From a virus, in IMG/VR virus record IMGVR_UViG_3300020462_000001, positions 1 through 64,000 of that record: 64,000 nucleotides of DNA. One strand, written 5' to 3'. Made by a program: the position numbers and the translations under genes. The first letter of the stretch is position 1, and every line of letters starts with the position of its first letter. Positions 54,692-63,487 of the stretch are shown here, piece after piece. The notes beneath the pieces are model-generated. The model was not told where the DNA came from. It did no database searches and saw only the letters and a list, made by a program, of their open reading frames with translations.

Positions 54692-55357
54692 TCAACCGAA
54701 GGTAGAATCCGGTTCAAGTGCGATGTAATACGTCACGTCAATATTCTGATTAGTGAAACGAGAAAGGAGTTTAGATGATACAACTACATCATAGTTACCA
54801 GGTACAATCTTAAGGTTCTCTTCTTTGAAGTTGAATACAAACTCATCTTCTGTCTCACCAACAATGATAGAGAAGTCATTAGAAGTGTTATTCTTCTTGT
54901 CTCGTGCAACCAGTTTGATCACACCGTTCTCACCAATCACAGATACATCAGGAAGTTGATAGATCGATGATGCCTTCTTGAGTTTCTCAAGTTGTTGTGA
55001 GGACAACTCAAAGGACACATCCTCAGAGGGAAGAGTGATCTCCTTATCGGGGGGTGCAACGATCACAGAAGGATCTGCGAAGAAGTACTTAGACCTCATA
55101 CGACCTTCTTTGATGACGACATACTCATCATTAGTGAAGTCCAGTTCAGGACTTGCGTGAAGGGAGAGACCATTAAGGAATTGGTTCAGATCATAGATAC
55201 CAAAGTCCTTATCAAACTCTTCAGCAACGTTTGCCTCCACCAGAATGTTCTTCATCACAGAAATGGTACGAAGTTTGGTACCCTCTTTGAAGAGAATAGA
55301 TTGATTGATAGAAGAGAAGTTCTTCAGAAGATTTACAGTGGATTCAGAAAGTTTCAT
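54692..55357 (-). CDS. 45: Sliding clamp, T4 gp45-like
   Basis: 221 aa. Begins MKLSESTVNLLKNFSSINQS; FDKDFGIYDLNQFLNGLSLH, VIKEGRMRSKYFFADPSVIV, and TNQNIDVTYYIALEPDSTFG at the end. These follow T4 gp45 order, including the typical C-terminal YYIALEPDSxFG. It forms the ring clamp for the polymerase; in T4 it also activates late transcription with gp55. Length matches T4 (228). Confidence 0.95.
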   Translation of the reverse strand: MKLSESTVNLLKNFSSINQSILFKEGTKLRTISVMKNILVEANVAEEFDKDFGIYDLNQFLNGLSLHASPELDFTNDEYVVIKEGRMRSKYFFADPSVIVAPPDKEITLPSEDVSFELSSQQLEKLKKASSIYQLPDVSVIGENGVIKLVARDKKNNTSNDFSIIVGETEDEFVFNFKEENLKIVPGNYDVVVSSKLLSRFTNQNIDVTYYIALEPDSTFG

Positions 55358-55378
55358 AATTTGTTGTTTAGAGTTCGA

Positions 55379-55729
55379 TTATTGAGGGTATTGTTCAAGT
55401 TTTGCGTTTTTGTCGTTGAAGAACATTAGAAGAACAGCATAGTGGAGAATCTTTGTAATGTCACGTCGTGCTGTTCCTTTCTTATCATATCGTGATGCAT
55501 ACTTCAGGATGTTACTCCTACAGAATGCTTCACCATCACCACATGCTTCGATGAGATCTAGAGTTTGAATCTTACTCTCACCTGCTGAGTAGTGTTGATT
55601 GTATGTTCCTCTGATGTACTCAAGAAGTTCATTTACAATCTCCTCCTCATTATACTTAAGTTTCTTGTATACTGGAGCATTAGGGTCTCTGTTCCTCTCA
55701 GTATCATAATAGTGTTCAGAGTGTTCCAT
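55379..55729 (-). CDS. DUF3310-like protein (116 aa)
   Basis: EIVNELLEYIRGTYNQHYSA, LDLIEACGDGEAFCRSNILK and YASRYDKKGTARRDITKILH match the DUF3310 pattern (F/FC-xxNxxKYxxRxxKKxxxxxDxxKxxxY). The family is common in phages and often linked to nucleotide metabolism, without a proven function. The gene follows the extended -10/hairpin module at 55735-55767 and precedes gp45 by 22 bases. Confidence 0.75.
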   Translation of the reverse strand: MEHSEHYYDTERNRDPNAPVYKKLKYNEEEIVNELLEYIRGTYNQHYSAGESKIQTLDLIEACGDGEAFCRSNILKYASRYDKKGTARRDITKILHYAVLLMFFNDKNAKLEQYPQ

Positions 55730-55734
55730 AGTAA

Positions 55735-55767
55735 AGAAGGGGAGGTTTATCTCCCCATATTATATCA
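55735..55767 (-). promoter_or_regulatory. Extended -10 followed by hairpin, after cobS
   Basis: Minus strand TGATATAAT (55759-55767), in which TGA is also the cobS stop codon, then hairpin GGGGAG/CTCCCC (55739-55756) and a T-rich tail. Same order and similar hairpin as the pstS leader at 6247-6283. Confidence 0.6.
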
Positions 55768-56871
55768 GAAGTTTACCTTTCCTTCAACAGTTTCACCATT
55801 GTATTCTACAGTGAATGACTGTGACATCTCAAAGTCGATATCCACTTTATCATACAACTCAATGAATGACTGTTTGGTTTCATCATCGAAACGATTCAAA
55901 CAAACTTTGATTGCCTTGGTCTTATCACCAAAGATCTCATATGCTTTGACGATATGAACCAACCTACGGGTACTGATAACCTCTTCGATACCTCCATCGT
56001 TGAAGGTTTTACGAATGATATCAGCCCAATCAGCTAGGTGCTTACAGAACTTCTCATCCTTACATAGGATACCAAGGATCTTCTGTTCAGTAGCTGGTGA
56101 AGGATACTCTTGTTCAAGAGTGATACAGAACCTTTCAAGGAAGGCTTCATTCAATACATTGGTACCGATGAACCTACCATCATCAGATCCCTTACCCTTG
56201 GTGTTTGCTGTTGCAATTACAGTGAAACCATCTTTGGGTTTCACAAACTTACCAATCTTCTTGAGGAAGACACCCTTACCTTCAAGGATAGATTGGAGAC
56301 ACAAGATCTTATTGGATGCCAGGTCAACCTCATCTAGAAGCAACACTGCTCCACGTTCCAGAGCCTCGATGACTGGACCATTATGCCAAACAGTTTCACC
56401 ATTAACCAAACGGAAGCCACCAATAAGGTCATCCTCATCAGTCTCGATAGTAATGTTGACACGGATTAGTTCCCTCTTGAGTTGAGCACATGCCTGTTCA
56501 ACACCAAAGGTTTTACCGTTACCAGACAATCCAGTAATGAATGTAGGGTAGAATAGACCAGATTTAATAATCTTTTTGATATCATTGAAGTTACCGAATG
56601 GAACATATGATTGATCTTTGTCAGGTACTAGGTTCTCTTCAGTATGATTTTCTACAGCTGGAGTTTGATATGTTTCTTCTAATTCTTCTTTGATTTCTTG
56701 AACGGTGAGTTCCCATTTACCACGACCAGATTTATACTGATCGATTTTCTTAGTAACTGTTGGGTAAGAAGTACCATGCATCGCACACCAGGCCCGGATA
56801 TCACCTGTTCGTACAGTCTCACCATAAATGGATTGGAGAGATGATACAATGTATTCAGTGGAAAGTGTCAT
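55765..56871 (-). CDS. cobS: CobS-like MoxR-family AAA+ ATPase
   Basis: 368 aa. N-terminal helical region (TEYIVSSLQSIYGETVRTGD). Walker A TFITGLSGNGKTFGVEQACA near residue 110, ITIETDEDDLIGGFRLVNGE, Walker B AVLLLDEVDLASNKILCLQS and FTVIATANTKGKGSDDGRFI (sensor 1). C-terminal lid region. Cyanophages commonly carry cobS, named after the cobaltochelatase subunit. With the VWA gene next door, a general MoxR-VWA protein-remodelling role is equally possible. A 21-nt leader element ends 23 bases before the ATG. Confidence 0.9.
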   Translation of the reverse strand: MTLSTEYIVSSLQSIYGETVRTGDIRAWCAMHGTSYPTVTKKIDQYKSGRGKWELTVQEIKEELEETYQTPAVENHTEENLVPDKDQSYVPFGNFNDIKKIIKSGLFYPTFITGLSGNGKTFGVEQACAQLKRELIRVNITIETDEDDLIGGFRLVNGETVWHNGPVIEALERGAVLLLDEVDLASNKILCLQSILEGKGVFLKKIGKFVKPKDGFTVIATANTKGKGSDDGRFIGTNVLNEAFLERFCITLEQEYPSPATEQKILGILCKDEKFCKHLADWADIIRKTFNDGGIEEVISTRRLVHIVKAYEIFGDKTKAIKVCLNRFDDETKQSFIELYDKVDIDFEMSQSFTVEYNGETVEGKVNF

Positions 56872-56894
56872 AATAAAGGGGTTCTACAATAATG

Positions 56895-56915
56895 AAGCAG
56901 TTTAGGGGTGAGTAA
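56895..56915 (-). repeat. Leader element, cobS copy
   Basis: Minus-strand TTACTCACCCCTAAACTGCTT, 19 of 21 identical to 59105-59125. Ends 23 bases before the cobS ATG and overlaps the last codons of the 56902-57036 gene. Contains TGCTTCA, similar to a T4 MotA box, but no TATAAT at MotA spacing. Confidence 0.85.
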
Positions 56916-57036
56916 CTTTAACTAGTTTCAGTTTAAGAGATTTGAGAGCCTGTTTACGGGCCTTAAGGACACCCTTACAAGTGCCCTTTGTTTTCTTCTC
57001 TTTACCTGAATTGTGTACCCAATTGGGTGTTGACAT
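56902..57036 (-). CDS. Small basic protein between cobT-like and cobS (44 aa)
   Basis: ATG at 57036, two bases after the cobT-like stop, TAA at 56902. The product (MSTPNWVHNSGKEKKTKGTC, then KGVLKARKQALKSLKLKLVK) is very basic, ending VTHP. It may bind nucleic acid or acidic proteins. Its last codons form the leader element of cobS. No named family. Confidence 0.65.
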   Translation of the reverse strand: MSTPNWVHNSGKEKKTKGTCKGVLKARKQALKSLKLKLVKVTHP

Positions 57037-57038
57037 GA

Positions 57039-59081
57039 CTAACAGACCAGATCCATGAATTGACTGAGAACTTTCTTATTTAGAGTTTTAGCTTTGAGTG
57101 ACTTCATAAATGATGATTTGATTTTGGATTTTGTTGCGTTGTTCTCAACTTCAAAGGTCGAATCACTATCGAGTGAATTCTGAATCATAACGAAGTATGC
57201 ATCGAATCCAGAGTCATTGATCCTATAACTCTTATCTTTACGAGCAACCTTAGATTGTTCCTCTGTAATGTATTGATACCTCTTCACAAAGGGAACAAAA
57301 TCTCTAGATGAGATGAGACGAATACCAATGAAGTTAGTATCAGGAAAGGTCTGTTTTAGATCCTTCAACATAACATCAGTGAACTTCCAGTATTCATAAT
57401 CAAGTTGGTAAGTGTGACCAGTTTTACGATTACGAAGGAAACCATTTGCTACACACGACCGAGGACACATGCTACCATTATAAGTACTATATCCAAAGTG
57501 ATTTAGTTGGTGAGCTTCACCATCAGTGAGAATAACACACTGAACCTTCTGGAGGTTATTCTCTTTCTTAAACTTAGGAATAATCGTGTGAAGGGCCACC
57601 ATTGATTCATTCAAAGGTGTACCAGACAAGTTAACCTGACCAGGAGGAGCATAAGAAACATAGTGACGGAAAGAATATGCAACTCTGAATAGATTCTTCA
57701 TCTGAGTCTCAAGTGTTTTCTTATTGACTTTGGAAGTCAACACATTCATGAATGAGAAGTCACTATCAATAGTAAAGTTACCTTCTATAAATTCATTATG
57801 AAAACTATCACGTTCGGTTTCTCTTACTCTGATGTTGTAGGAACTAGTGAAAGCATATACATCAAAGGGAATATTAACCTTACTACAGAACCAAACAAGG
57901 TTGTAAAGTTGTTTGATAGTACTCTCCATACAATCAGCCATAGAACCAGACCAATCTAAGACGAAGATCAATCCGTGATTCTTACCATCAGGAACGACAG
58001 ATACCTTCCTGAATAGATCTTCATTATACTTGTAAGTATGAAGTTTAGTACAATCAAGAACACCAGTTCGTGCTGTGGTTGTTCTAGCGTAAGCGTCAGC
58101 TGACTTCTTACACTCAAACTCTTTAACCAGATAACTCACTTCACGTTGTGCAGTTTTCTTAAAGTTGTTGTATATGGAATCAACATATTGAAATGTTCCT
58201 TCAGGATATGTTTTAAATTGAATCGTTATAGCATCATGAATATCTTTATTAGGATTAACAATCTTTTCATACTCTAACTTAGGGACTTCATAATACTCAT
58301 TACCACGACCTTCTCCAATTAAACCATTCAACTCAGATACATTCTCATTGAATATCTCATCAGTTGTAACTTCTGGTTCAGATTGTGTAACTTCTTCTCC
58401 AGATGAACTAGGATCGATATCAGTTTCTGTACTATCACCCTCACCTTCAGAATCACTATCTTCTTGTTCACCTTCTTTCTTTTCTTCTCCCTTCTGGTTA
58501 CCTTCAGTTGTATCATTAAGTTCTGGTTCTTGATTATTCAACTCATCCTTACAGAACTTGTAAATCTTTTCAGCTACATCTAACGCATCTTTGAATGATT
58601 CGCTCTCACCTACAAGATCAACAAGTTCTTGTTCTACTTCTGTAAAAGGAATCTTACTGAAGTTTCCAATCTTGTAGTGTAGATTGATACGATCAGCCAG
58701 ATTCATCTCACTGATATCAGTATCTTCAAGTTCAAAGAAATCAGATTCAGATAACTCTTCATATCCACGATAAAAAGATTTACATAATCCAGGAAACCTA
58801 CGTTTCATAAGTTTCTCAATCCTAGCATCTTCTGTGATATTCACAAAAGATCTAGGTATTCTTTTTTCCCAATCCCATTCATTAGGAGTATAAAGAGCGT
58901 GTCCTACTTCATGACCAACCAACATATCATATACAGTGTTAGAAGCTCTCTTCCACATTGGAAGTGTAAGAACTCTCTTCTCAACATCAAATGATGCTGT
59001 ACTTACATCACGATTCTCTACTACCAAATCTTCTGTAGCAAGGAGTTTAGCAAGTTGTGATTTGATCTCGTAATTAACCAT
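57039..59081 (-). CDS. CobT-like VWA protein with HExxH motif (680 aa)
   Basis: LVGHEVGHALYTPNEWDWEK near residue 52 holds HEVGH, a zinc-metallopeptidase-like motif. Residues 190-260 are Glu/Asp/Ser-rich (GEEKKEGEQEDSDSEGEGDS), as in CobT linkers. From about 375, LIFVLDWSGSMADCMESTIK is a MIDAS motif (DxSxS), and QCVILTDGEAH / SGTPLNESM add the VWA second and third sites. A C-terminal domain follows. With CobS it forms a MoxR-VWA pair. Whether the HExxH is catalytic is unknown; cobalt chelation is not shown. Confidence 0.85.
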   Translation of the reverse strand: MVNYEIKSQLAKLLATEDLVVENRDVSTASFDVEKRVLTLPMWKRASNTVYDMLVGHEVGHALYTPNEWDWEKRIPRSFVNITEDARIEKLMKRRFPGLCKSFYRGYEELSESDFFELEDTDISEMNLADRINLHYKIGNFSKIPFTEVEQELVDLVGESESFKDALDVAEKIYKFCKDELNNQEPELNDTTEGNQKGEEKKEGEQEDSDSEGEGDSTETDIDPSSSGEEVTQSEPEVTTDEIFNENVSELNGLIGEGRGNEYYEVPKLEYEKIVNPNKDIHDAITIQFKTYPEGTFQYVDSIYNNFKKTAQREVSYLVKEFECKKSADAYARTTTARTGVLDCTKLHTYKYNEDLFRKVSVVPDGKNHGLIFVLDWSGSMADCMESTIKQLYNLVWFCSKVNIPFDVYAFTSSYNIRVRETERDSFHNEFIEGNFTIDSDFSFMNVLTSKVNKKTLETQMKNLFRVAYSFRHYVSYAPPGQVNLSGTPLNESMVALHTIIPKFKKENNLQKVQCVILTDGEAHQLNHFGYSTYNGSMCPRSCVANGFLRNRKTGHTYQLDYEYWKFTDVMLKDLKQTFPDTNFIGIRLISSRDFVPFVKRYQYITEEQSKVARKDKSYRINDSGFDAYFVMIQNSLDSDSTFEVENNATKSKIKSSFMKSLKAKTLNKKVLSQFMDLVC

Positions 59082-59104
59082 GGTGTAAGTGTCTCTCAGA
59101 TATA

Positions 59105-59125
59105 AAGCATTTTAGAGGTGAGTAA
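59105..59125 (-). repeat. Leader element, cobT-like copy
   Basis: Minus-strand TTACTCACCTCTAAAATGCTT, 19 of 21 identical to 56895-56915, ending 23 bases before the cobT-like ATG, exactly the same spacing as at cobS. The rest of 59126-59230 holds an AACCCCG/CGGGGTT hairpin without a T run and no gene that I can support. Confidence 0.85.
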
Positions 59126-59230
59126 TATTATTTTTGAGAGGGTTCTATCAGTTTAGTAATTGGCACACCAAACCCCGACATTTCTGCCGGGGTTCTTAGG
59201 TAGGATTCTCCTTTTAAGTTTTTATAGAAA

Positions 59231-59398
59231 TTATGTTGTCAGAATGTACCTACAGAATCTTTTTGCTTCGTGATCAGGAATGTCGCACTCGGTAATACAT
59301 TGAAAGTATTCCGTCACTTGATCATAGCGTTCCTCCTCTGTGTTTTTCTCATCCCACTCCCAAGTTGCTAGCTCGTTACGTGATATCAAATTTTTCAT
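59231..59398 (-). CDS. Small acidic protein (55 aa)
   Basis: ATG 59398 chosen for the GAGG eight bases upstream; the frame could extend to 59413. The protein is Glu/Asp-rich (NELATWEWDEKNTEEERYDQ, VTEYFQCITECDIPDHEAKR) with three Cys. Its promoter may be the TATATAAT region near 59425. It lies alone between gp46 and the cobT-like gene. No family recognised. Confidence 0.55.
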   Translation of the reverse strand: MKNLISRNELATWEWDEKNTEEERYDQVTEYFQCITECDIPDHEAKRFCRYILTT

Positions 59399-59467
59399 GT
59401 TATAACCTCTCATGAGATTCTCATTATATAGTCAGGGTATCCTAACTTTATGAAGTTTTAGTATTCT

Positions 59468-61177
59468 TCATACTTTCCTTGAGAACCCTTTACACTTCTC
59501 AAACTTGACTACTTCTTGGAACTTATCTTCGAGTCCAGTTTTGTGAGAGATCACAAATATATTAGCATCTGTAATTTGATATCTAATAATCTTGAGGAAC
59601 TCATCAGTCCCAAATCCATCCAGTGAAGAATCGAAAACCTCATCAAGGATTAAGAGGTTAGTATTCACAGAGTTCTTGAACCTAGCAACCTCTCTCCATG
59701 TGAATAGAAGTGCCAAATCAATTCTCATCTTCTCCCCTTCACTGAATGAAGAGTATGAGAAGTCCTCATGAATGGGTGATTCAATTGTCTCATTAAATTC
59801 ATCATCAAGTTTGAAATTAATGTAGAACTCCATCATCTGGAGATACTTATTGACTGACTGATTGATCAGTGGAAGATACTTCTTAATAATTTTTGTCTTA
59901 ACTCCACCATCCTTCAGAAGGTTATATGTGAAATCATAATATGAAATATCTTCTCTCTTCTTTCCTAACTCCTCATATGTGTTTTGTAGCGATTCTCTGA
60001 AACCTTCAAGCTTCTGGTGTTCAGAATTTCTGTCTTCAAGTTGTGAGGTAAGTTTTTGAATTTCAGATTCATGTTGCCTGATCTGTCTTTGACAACTAGA
60101 GATCTTAGTGTTGTTAGAAGTAATGTCATTAAGTAAGTTACTTATGTCTCCTGAAATAGATTTGAAGTGAGACTCTCTGTTTTCTTCCTCTTTGATCACA
60201 TTTAAGAGTTTCTCGTACTCTTTCTGTAAATCCTTTGCTTTAAGTTGAGAGTCTTCGATTCTATTTAACCTAAACGATTCTTCAATGTGCTGATCACAGG
60301 TAGGACAAACCGCATTATCGTTAAAAAACTTATGATCTTTAACTAATGTAGAGATCTTCTGTGAGATCTTACCCTTAAAACTTCCATACTCACGAAGTTT
60401 CTTACTGGAATCAGAATATTCTTCAAGTTCTTTCTGAAGTTGTTCAAGTAATTGATTACTATTTGAAGACTCATGAATCAACTCATTCTCTTCTGATACA
60501 AGATCTGTAATCTTACTTTGTCTCTGTTTGATATCATCCTGACTTCTGTTTTCCAACTCATCAATAAAGTTCTTCTGCATCTCAACTTTATCACTGAGTG
60601 ATTCTTTCTTCAGTTCTAGAGTTCTAATATTTTCTCTCAACCCACGAATCTTATCTTTGATCAACACATTCATAGATGAGAAGATCTTAATGTCCAACAG
60701 ATCCTCAACCACCTCTCTCCTACTGGATGTAGGGAGTTGCATAAAGGGAACAAAGGTGGATGAACCTAGGATAACGATCTGTGTGAAACTCTTATAGTTC
60801 ATCTTCAGAACATTCTGTTCCAACCACTTCTGTTGATCATTAGCAGATGCCTTTTGATCTAACTCTTCACCATTACGCCAGATCTTAAATGTGTTAGGTT
60901 TGATTCCCCTCTCAACCTTCCACTCAACCTTATTCACATTGAACTCAATCTCAACTACCGTACCCTTATCATTGGTAGTATTGATGAGTTGATTCTTATT
61001 GATTTTACGAAATGCCTTTCCGTAGAGTGAAAAGCATAATGCATCAAGGATAGTGCTTTTCCCTGCCCCATTGGTTCCAATAATAAGAGTAGTTGAATCT
61101 TTGTTTAGTTCAACTTCGGTAAAGTGATTGCCGGTAGAAAGTAGGTTCTTCCAACGAATCTTTTCAAACAAAATCAT
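59468..61177 (-). CDS. 46: Recombination endonuclease subunit, T4 gp46-like (Rad50 type)
   Basis: 569 aa. Walker A TTLIIGTNGAGKSTILDALC near residue 30, long coiled-coil arms (about 170-420) around a zinc-hook CPTCDQH, signature YSSFSEGEKMRIDLALLF, and Walker B NLLILDEVFDSSLDGFG. With gp47 it resects DNA ends for recombination-dependent replication. Length matches T4 gp46 (560). It follows the DUF3110 gene with a 14-nt overlap. Confidence 0.96.
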   Translation of the reverse strand: MILFEKIRWKNLLSTGNHFTEVELNKDSTTLIIGTNGAGKSTILDALCFSLYGKAFRKINKNQLINTTNDKGTVVEIEFNVNKVEWKVERGIKPNTFKIWRNGEELDQKASANDQQKWLEQNVLKMNYKSFTQIVILGSSTFVPFMQLPTSSRREVVEDLLDIKIFSSMNVLIKDKIRGLRENIRTLELKKESLSDKVEMQKNFIDELENRSQDDIKQRQSKITDLVSEENELIHESSNSNQLLEQLQKELEEYSDSSKKLREYGSFKGKISQKISTLVKDHKFFNDNAVCPTCDQHIEESFRLNRIEDSQLKAKDLQKEYEKLLNVIKEEENRESHFKSISGDISNLLNDITSNNTKISSCQRQIRQHESEIQKLTSQLEDRNSEHQKLEGFRESLQNTYEELGKKREDISYYDFTYNLLKDGGVKTKIIKKYLPLINQSVNKYLQMMEFYINFKLDDEFNETIESPIHEDFSYSSFSEGEKMRIDLALLFTWREVARFKNSVNTNLLILDEVFDSSLDGFGTDEFLKIIRYQITDANIFVISHKTGLEDKFQEVVKFEKCKGFSRKV

Positions 61178-61436
61178 GAGCGTTATCAGGGGGAATCACA
61201 ACATCATTGGGGGTAATAACAGTATACCTATGTTCATGTAGTTCACATGTTCTTATCATAAGTTCGTCATCTATTTCCAAAACCTTAAGTTTTGGATAGT
61301 CGAGTAATTCGAGTTGCATGGCGTATCTAACAGCATCATCCTCTTGAGTAAAGATATAAAGAACTTGTTCCCCATCTTCATCAACAACAGAATATGCTCC
61401 ATCCTTCTCTTTACCTACAACTGTGATAATATACAT
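61164..61436 (-). CDS. DUF3110-like protein (90 aa)
   Basis: MYIITVVGKEKDGAYSVVDE, then DGEQVLYIFTQEDDAVRYAM and LDYPKLKVLEIDDELMIRTC. This matches DUF3110, a small family typical of cyanobacteria (YxxL/V...GxYSVxxxxGxxVLxxFxxxxDAxRYAxxL). A position between gp47 and gp46 is one I recall in other cyanophages. Function unknown. Overlaps both genes (1 and 14 nt). Confidence 0.8.
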   Translation of the reverse strand: MYIITVVGKEKDGAYSVVDEDGEQVLYIFTQEDDAVRYAMQLELLDYPKLKVLEIDDELMIRTCELHEHRYTVITPNDVVIPPDNAHDFV

Positions 61437-62476
61437 CAGACAAGTTCACATGCTTCTTGGTATATCGATCTCATTACATTCTGAATACGTTCTGTATCCA
61501 AATCAGTCTCTGAATCGTTAATATATCTATCTAAGATAGAAAGTGTATCTTCTGATTCTTCAATCTCAAACTCTTCTGATTCTATCAGTTGGAAGTTCTC
61601 GATGATTTTAAGATCATGTACGCCAACAGAATAGAGTTTATCAATAAACTTTTCAAACTTAGTGATATTAGTTTTCTTCTTGACAATAACCTTGACAATC
61701 TTATTCTCATACTTTGTAACATCAAACATCTGATGATCCGTGTCTTCATAGTAGATGTTATGGAATAATTCGTATGGGTTATCGACCGGAGTATGATCTA
61801 GTGTCTCTGTATCAAAGATATGAAATCCTCTAGTATCATTCACATCATTCCAGAACATTTGATAGGGATTACCTAAGTAGAAGATCTTTCCGTCTGACGA
61901 TCTAGTGTGATAGTGTCCCGAGAAGACTTTCCTGTACTTCTCAAATAGTTGGCTGTCCATACCATTTTCCATGACGCAGCCACGATGAGCTCTGAATCCT
62001 GACAACTCAAGGTGCCCCATCGCACAAATGCAATTTGAATCTTTAATAGATTTGACGCTACTCTGATAATTTTGTTCATTAATCCATGGAATAAAGAGAA
62101 TTTCTAATCCACCCACATTCACTTCTGTTGTGGATGAATACACCTTAACATTATTATACTCTTTCAACAATAAGTCAACAGCGTTAATATCATTTGTGTT
62201 TTTGTAGTATGCATCATGATTACCTACCATGAGATGCATTGTGATTCCTCGTTCTTTAATAGGCTCAAAGACAACTCTCTTTGCCCATTCTAGTGAAGTG
62301 AAATCAATACCTTTACGGCTATCAAAGGCATCACCCATATGGATAATAGTATCAATGCCTTCACTATCAATAGTGGGGAAAAAGATGTCTCTATAAAACT
62401 TTTCAAAATAATCATGAAACAGTCTAGAACTTTTTCTGGCCCCATAATGAGTGTCCGTTATGATAGCAACTTTCAT
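61436..62476 (-). CDS. 47: Recombination nuclease, T4 gp47-like (Mre11 type)
   Basis: 346 aa calcineurin-like phosphoesterase: AIITDTHYGARKSSRLFHDY (DxH), IIHMGDAFDSRKGID (GDxxD), LMVGNHDAYYKNTNDINAVD (GNHD), AMGHLELSGF and FSGHYHTRSSD (GHxH). It is the nuclease partner of gp46. Order 47-46 with one small gene between. Starts four bases after the gp55 stop. Confidence 0.95.
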   Translation of the reverse strand: MKVAIITDTHYGARKSSRLFHDYFEKFYRDIFFPTIDSEGIDTIIHMGDAFDSRKGIDFTSLEWAKRVVFEPIKERGITMHLMVGNHDAYYKNTNDINAVDLLLKEYNNVKVYSSTTEVNVGGLEILFIPWINEQNYQSSVKSIKDSNCICAMGHLELSGFRAHRGCVMENGMDSQLFEKYRKVFSGHYHTRSSDGKIFYLGNPYQMFWNDVNDTRGFHIFDTETLDHTPVDNPYELFHNIYYEDTDHQMFDVTKYENKIVKVIVKKKTNITKFEKFIDKLYSVGVHDLKIIENFQLIESEEFEIEESEDTLSILDRYINDSETDLDTERIQNVMRSIYQEACELV

Positions 62477-62480
62477 ATAA

Positions 62481-62960
62481 TCAGTATCTCAACTTAGAAT
62501 GCACTGCATCTTTAATTGAATTATACTCTGAGTAGTTTGAACTGTCAAGATCATTAGAATCAAAGACCTCATCAAAGTCGGTCTTCTCAAGAATCTTATT
62601 CTTAATCTCTAGTTGCTTCTTCTCCATAGAGATTCTACGAAGGAAGGCAAAGTAGATGATTTGTGTGAAGTATGCAAAGGGATTCTTTGACTTCTCAGGA
62701 CTGAAGTTATGAATATATCTTACACAATTCTCAATACCATCACAGATCATATCATCCTTGAACATGTAGTTCACAAAGTTAGGCTTATATGATAAGTGAT
62801 TAGCAATCTTAAGGAAACATTCTCCAATGTAACGAGGAATCTGTGGTTTAGGCTTATCGTTGAGTTTAGCTCTTTCTACTTCTGCAAAGTAGTTTTCAAG
62901 AGCATTAAGAAACTCTTTGTTGTTAACGTAATGCTCTGGTTTAGCTCTTTTTCTTGCCAT
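62481..62960 (-). CDS. 55: Late-transcription sigma factor, T4 gp55
   Basis: 159 aa from ATG 62960 (GGA before it; 62987 is an alternative). HYVNNKEFLNALENYFAEVE, YIGECFLKIANHLSYKPNFV, DDMICDGIENCVRYIHNFSP and NPFAYFTQIIYFAFLRRISM track T4 gp55 (YVNNKELL, MIADGIEA, NPHAYITQ). It recognises TATAAATA with gp33 and gp45. It should serve the late boxes at 34125 and 40478. A separate RpoD-like sigma is at 36658. Confidence 0.9.
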   Translation of the reverse strand: MARKRAKPEHYVNNKEFLNALENYFAEVERAKLNDKPKPQIPRYIGECFLKIANHLSYKPNFVNYMFKDDMICDGIENCVRYIHNFSPEKSKNPFAYFTQIIYFAFLRRISMEKKQLEIKNKILEKTDFDEVFDSNDLDSSNYSEYNSIKDAVHSKLRY

Positions 62961-63008
62961 TGTTCCATAGGGTTTTGCTACATTCATGTTCCATAATCAG
63001 TTTCAATT

Positions 63009-63037
63009 ATTATACCTCATTATCAGGGACTTAACAA
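63009..63037 (-). promoter_or_regulatory. Promoter of gp55, sigma-70 type
   Basis: TTGTTA (63032-63037), 17-base spacer and TATAAT (63009-63014) on the minus strand. The -35 lies inside the right repeat copy. Confidence 0.65.
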
Positions 63038-63092
63038 ACTTAGTCCATATGGGTAGAATAGGTTTGTGACCTTTGAAGGGATGGGCTTAGCT
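63029..63092. repeat. Long direct repeat, right copy
   Basis: Partner of 531-594 (46 of 47 identical over 63046-63092). Contains the stop codon of the 63087-63476 gene, an AGGT/ACCT mini-hairpin core, and the -35 box of the gp55 promoter. It has a GGACT/AGTCC hairpin but no T run, unlike the left copy. Confidence 0.9.
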
Positions 63093-63476
63093 AGACTTAA
63101 AGAGATTCTCTAAAGACTTCTTGGTATCCTCTACAGTACCCAAGTATCCCATTTCCCTGTTGAGTTCAGAATAATTACTCTTAAACATCTTACCAACATA
63201 GTCTTCATAGAAACAGATCATCTCCATTGAATCTGATTCAGAAATAGTTAATACATCATCCATATTAAGAATAAACATATCTTGAGAAGAAGTCTTTAAC
63301 CAAGGCTCCATCTTATAAGCCTGTCTACCTCTTGTCTTTATAAACTCAACTACAATCGGATTAGAAAGAATCAATACTGTTCTATCTTCCTCTTCTGATG
63401 CAGCCACCTTTGTGAATATCTCTTCTCCTGAATACTTTAGTTTAATTGTTGCGTAAAATTCCTCTTCTATACCCAT
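63087..63476 (-). CDS. Sm-like small protein, paralog D (129 aa)
   Basis: EEFYATIKLKYSGEEIFTKV, then VLILSNPIVVEFIKTRGRQA, YKMEPWLKTSSQDMFILNMD and DVLTISESDSMEMICFYEDY. The order SGEE, NPIVV, EPWL and DVLTI matches paralogs A-C, with a longer C-terminal helix. The gene ends inside the long repeat. It lies between uvsW and gp55. Function unknown. Confidence 0.65.
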   Translation of the reverse strand: MGIEEEFYATIKLKYSGEEIFTKVAASEEEDRTVLILSNPIVVEFIKTRGRQAYKMEPWLKTSSQDMFILNMDDVLTISESDSMEMICFYEDYVGKMFKSNYSELNREMGYLGTVEDTKKSLENLFKSS

Positions 63477-63487
63477 AGGTTAGTCTC

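Noticed and set aside
55765-59081. Vitamin B12 cobaltochelatase (CobS/CobT) as a literal function
   Set aside because: No other cobalamin gene is in the window, and the large protein has a HExxH motif; the names reflect similarity only.
56895-59125. T4 middle (MotA) promoters at the leader elements
   Set aside because: TGCTTYA matches a MotA box, but there is no TATAAT 11-13 bases downstream in either copy.
59126-59230. A 17-codon frame starting ATGTCGGGGTTT upstream of the cobT-like gene
   Set aside because: The SD-like AAGGAG is 24 bases away and the start lies inside a GC-rich hairpin; too little support.
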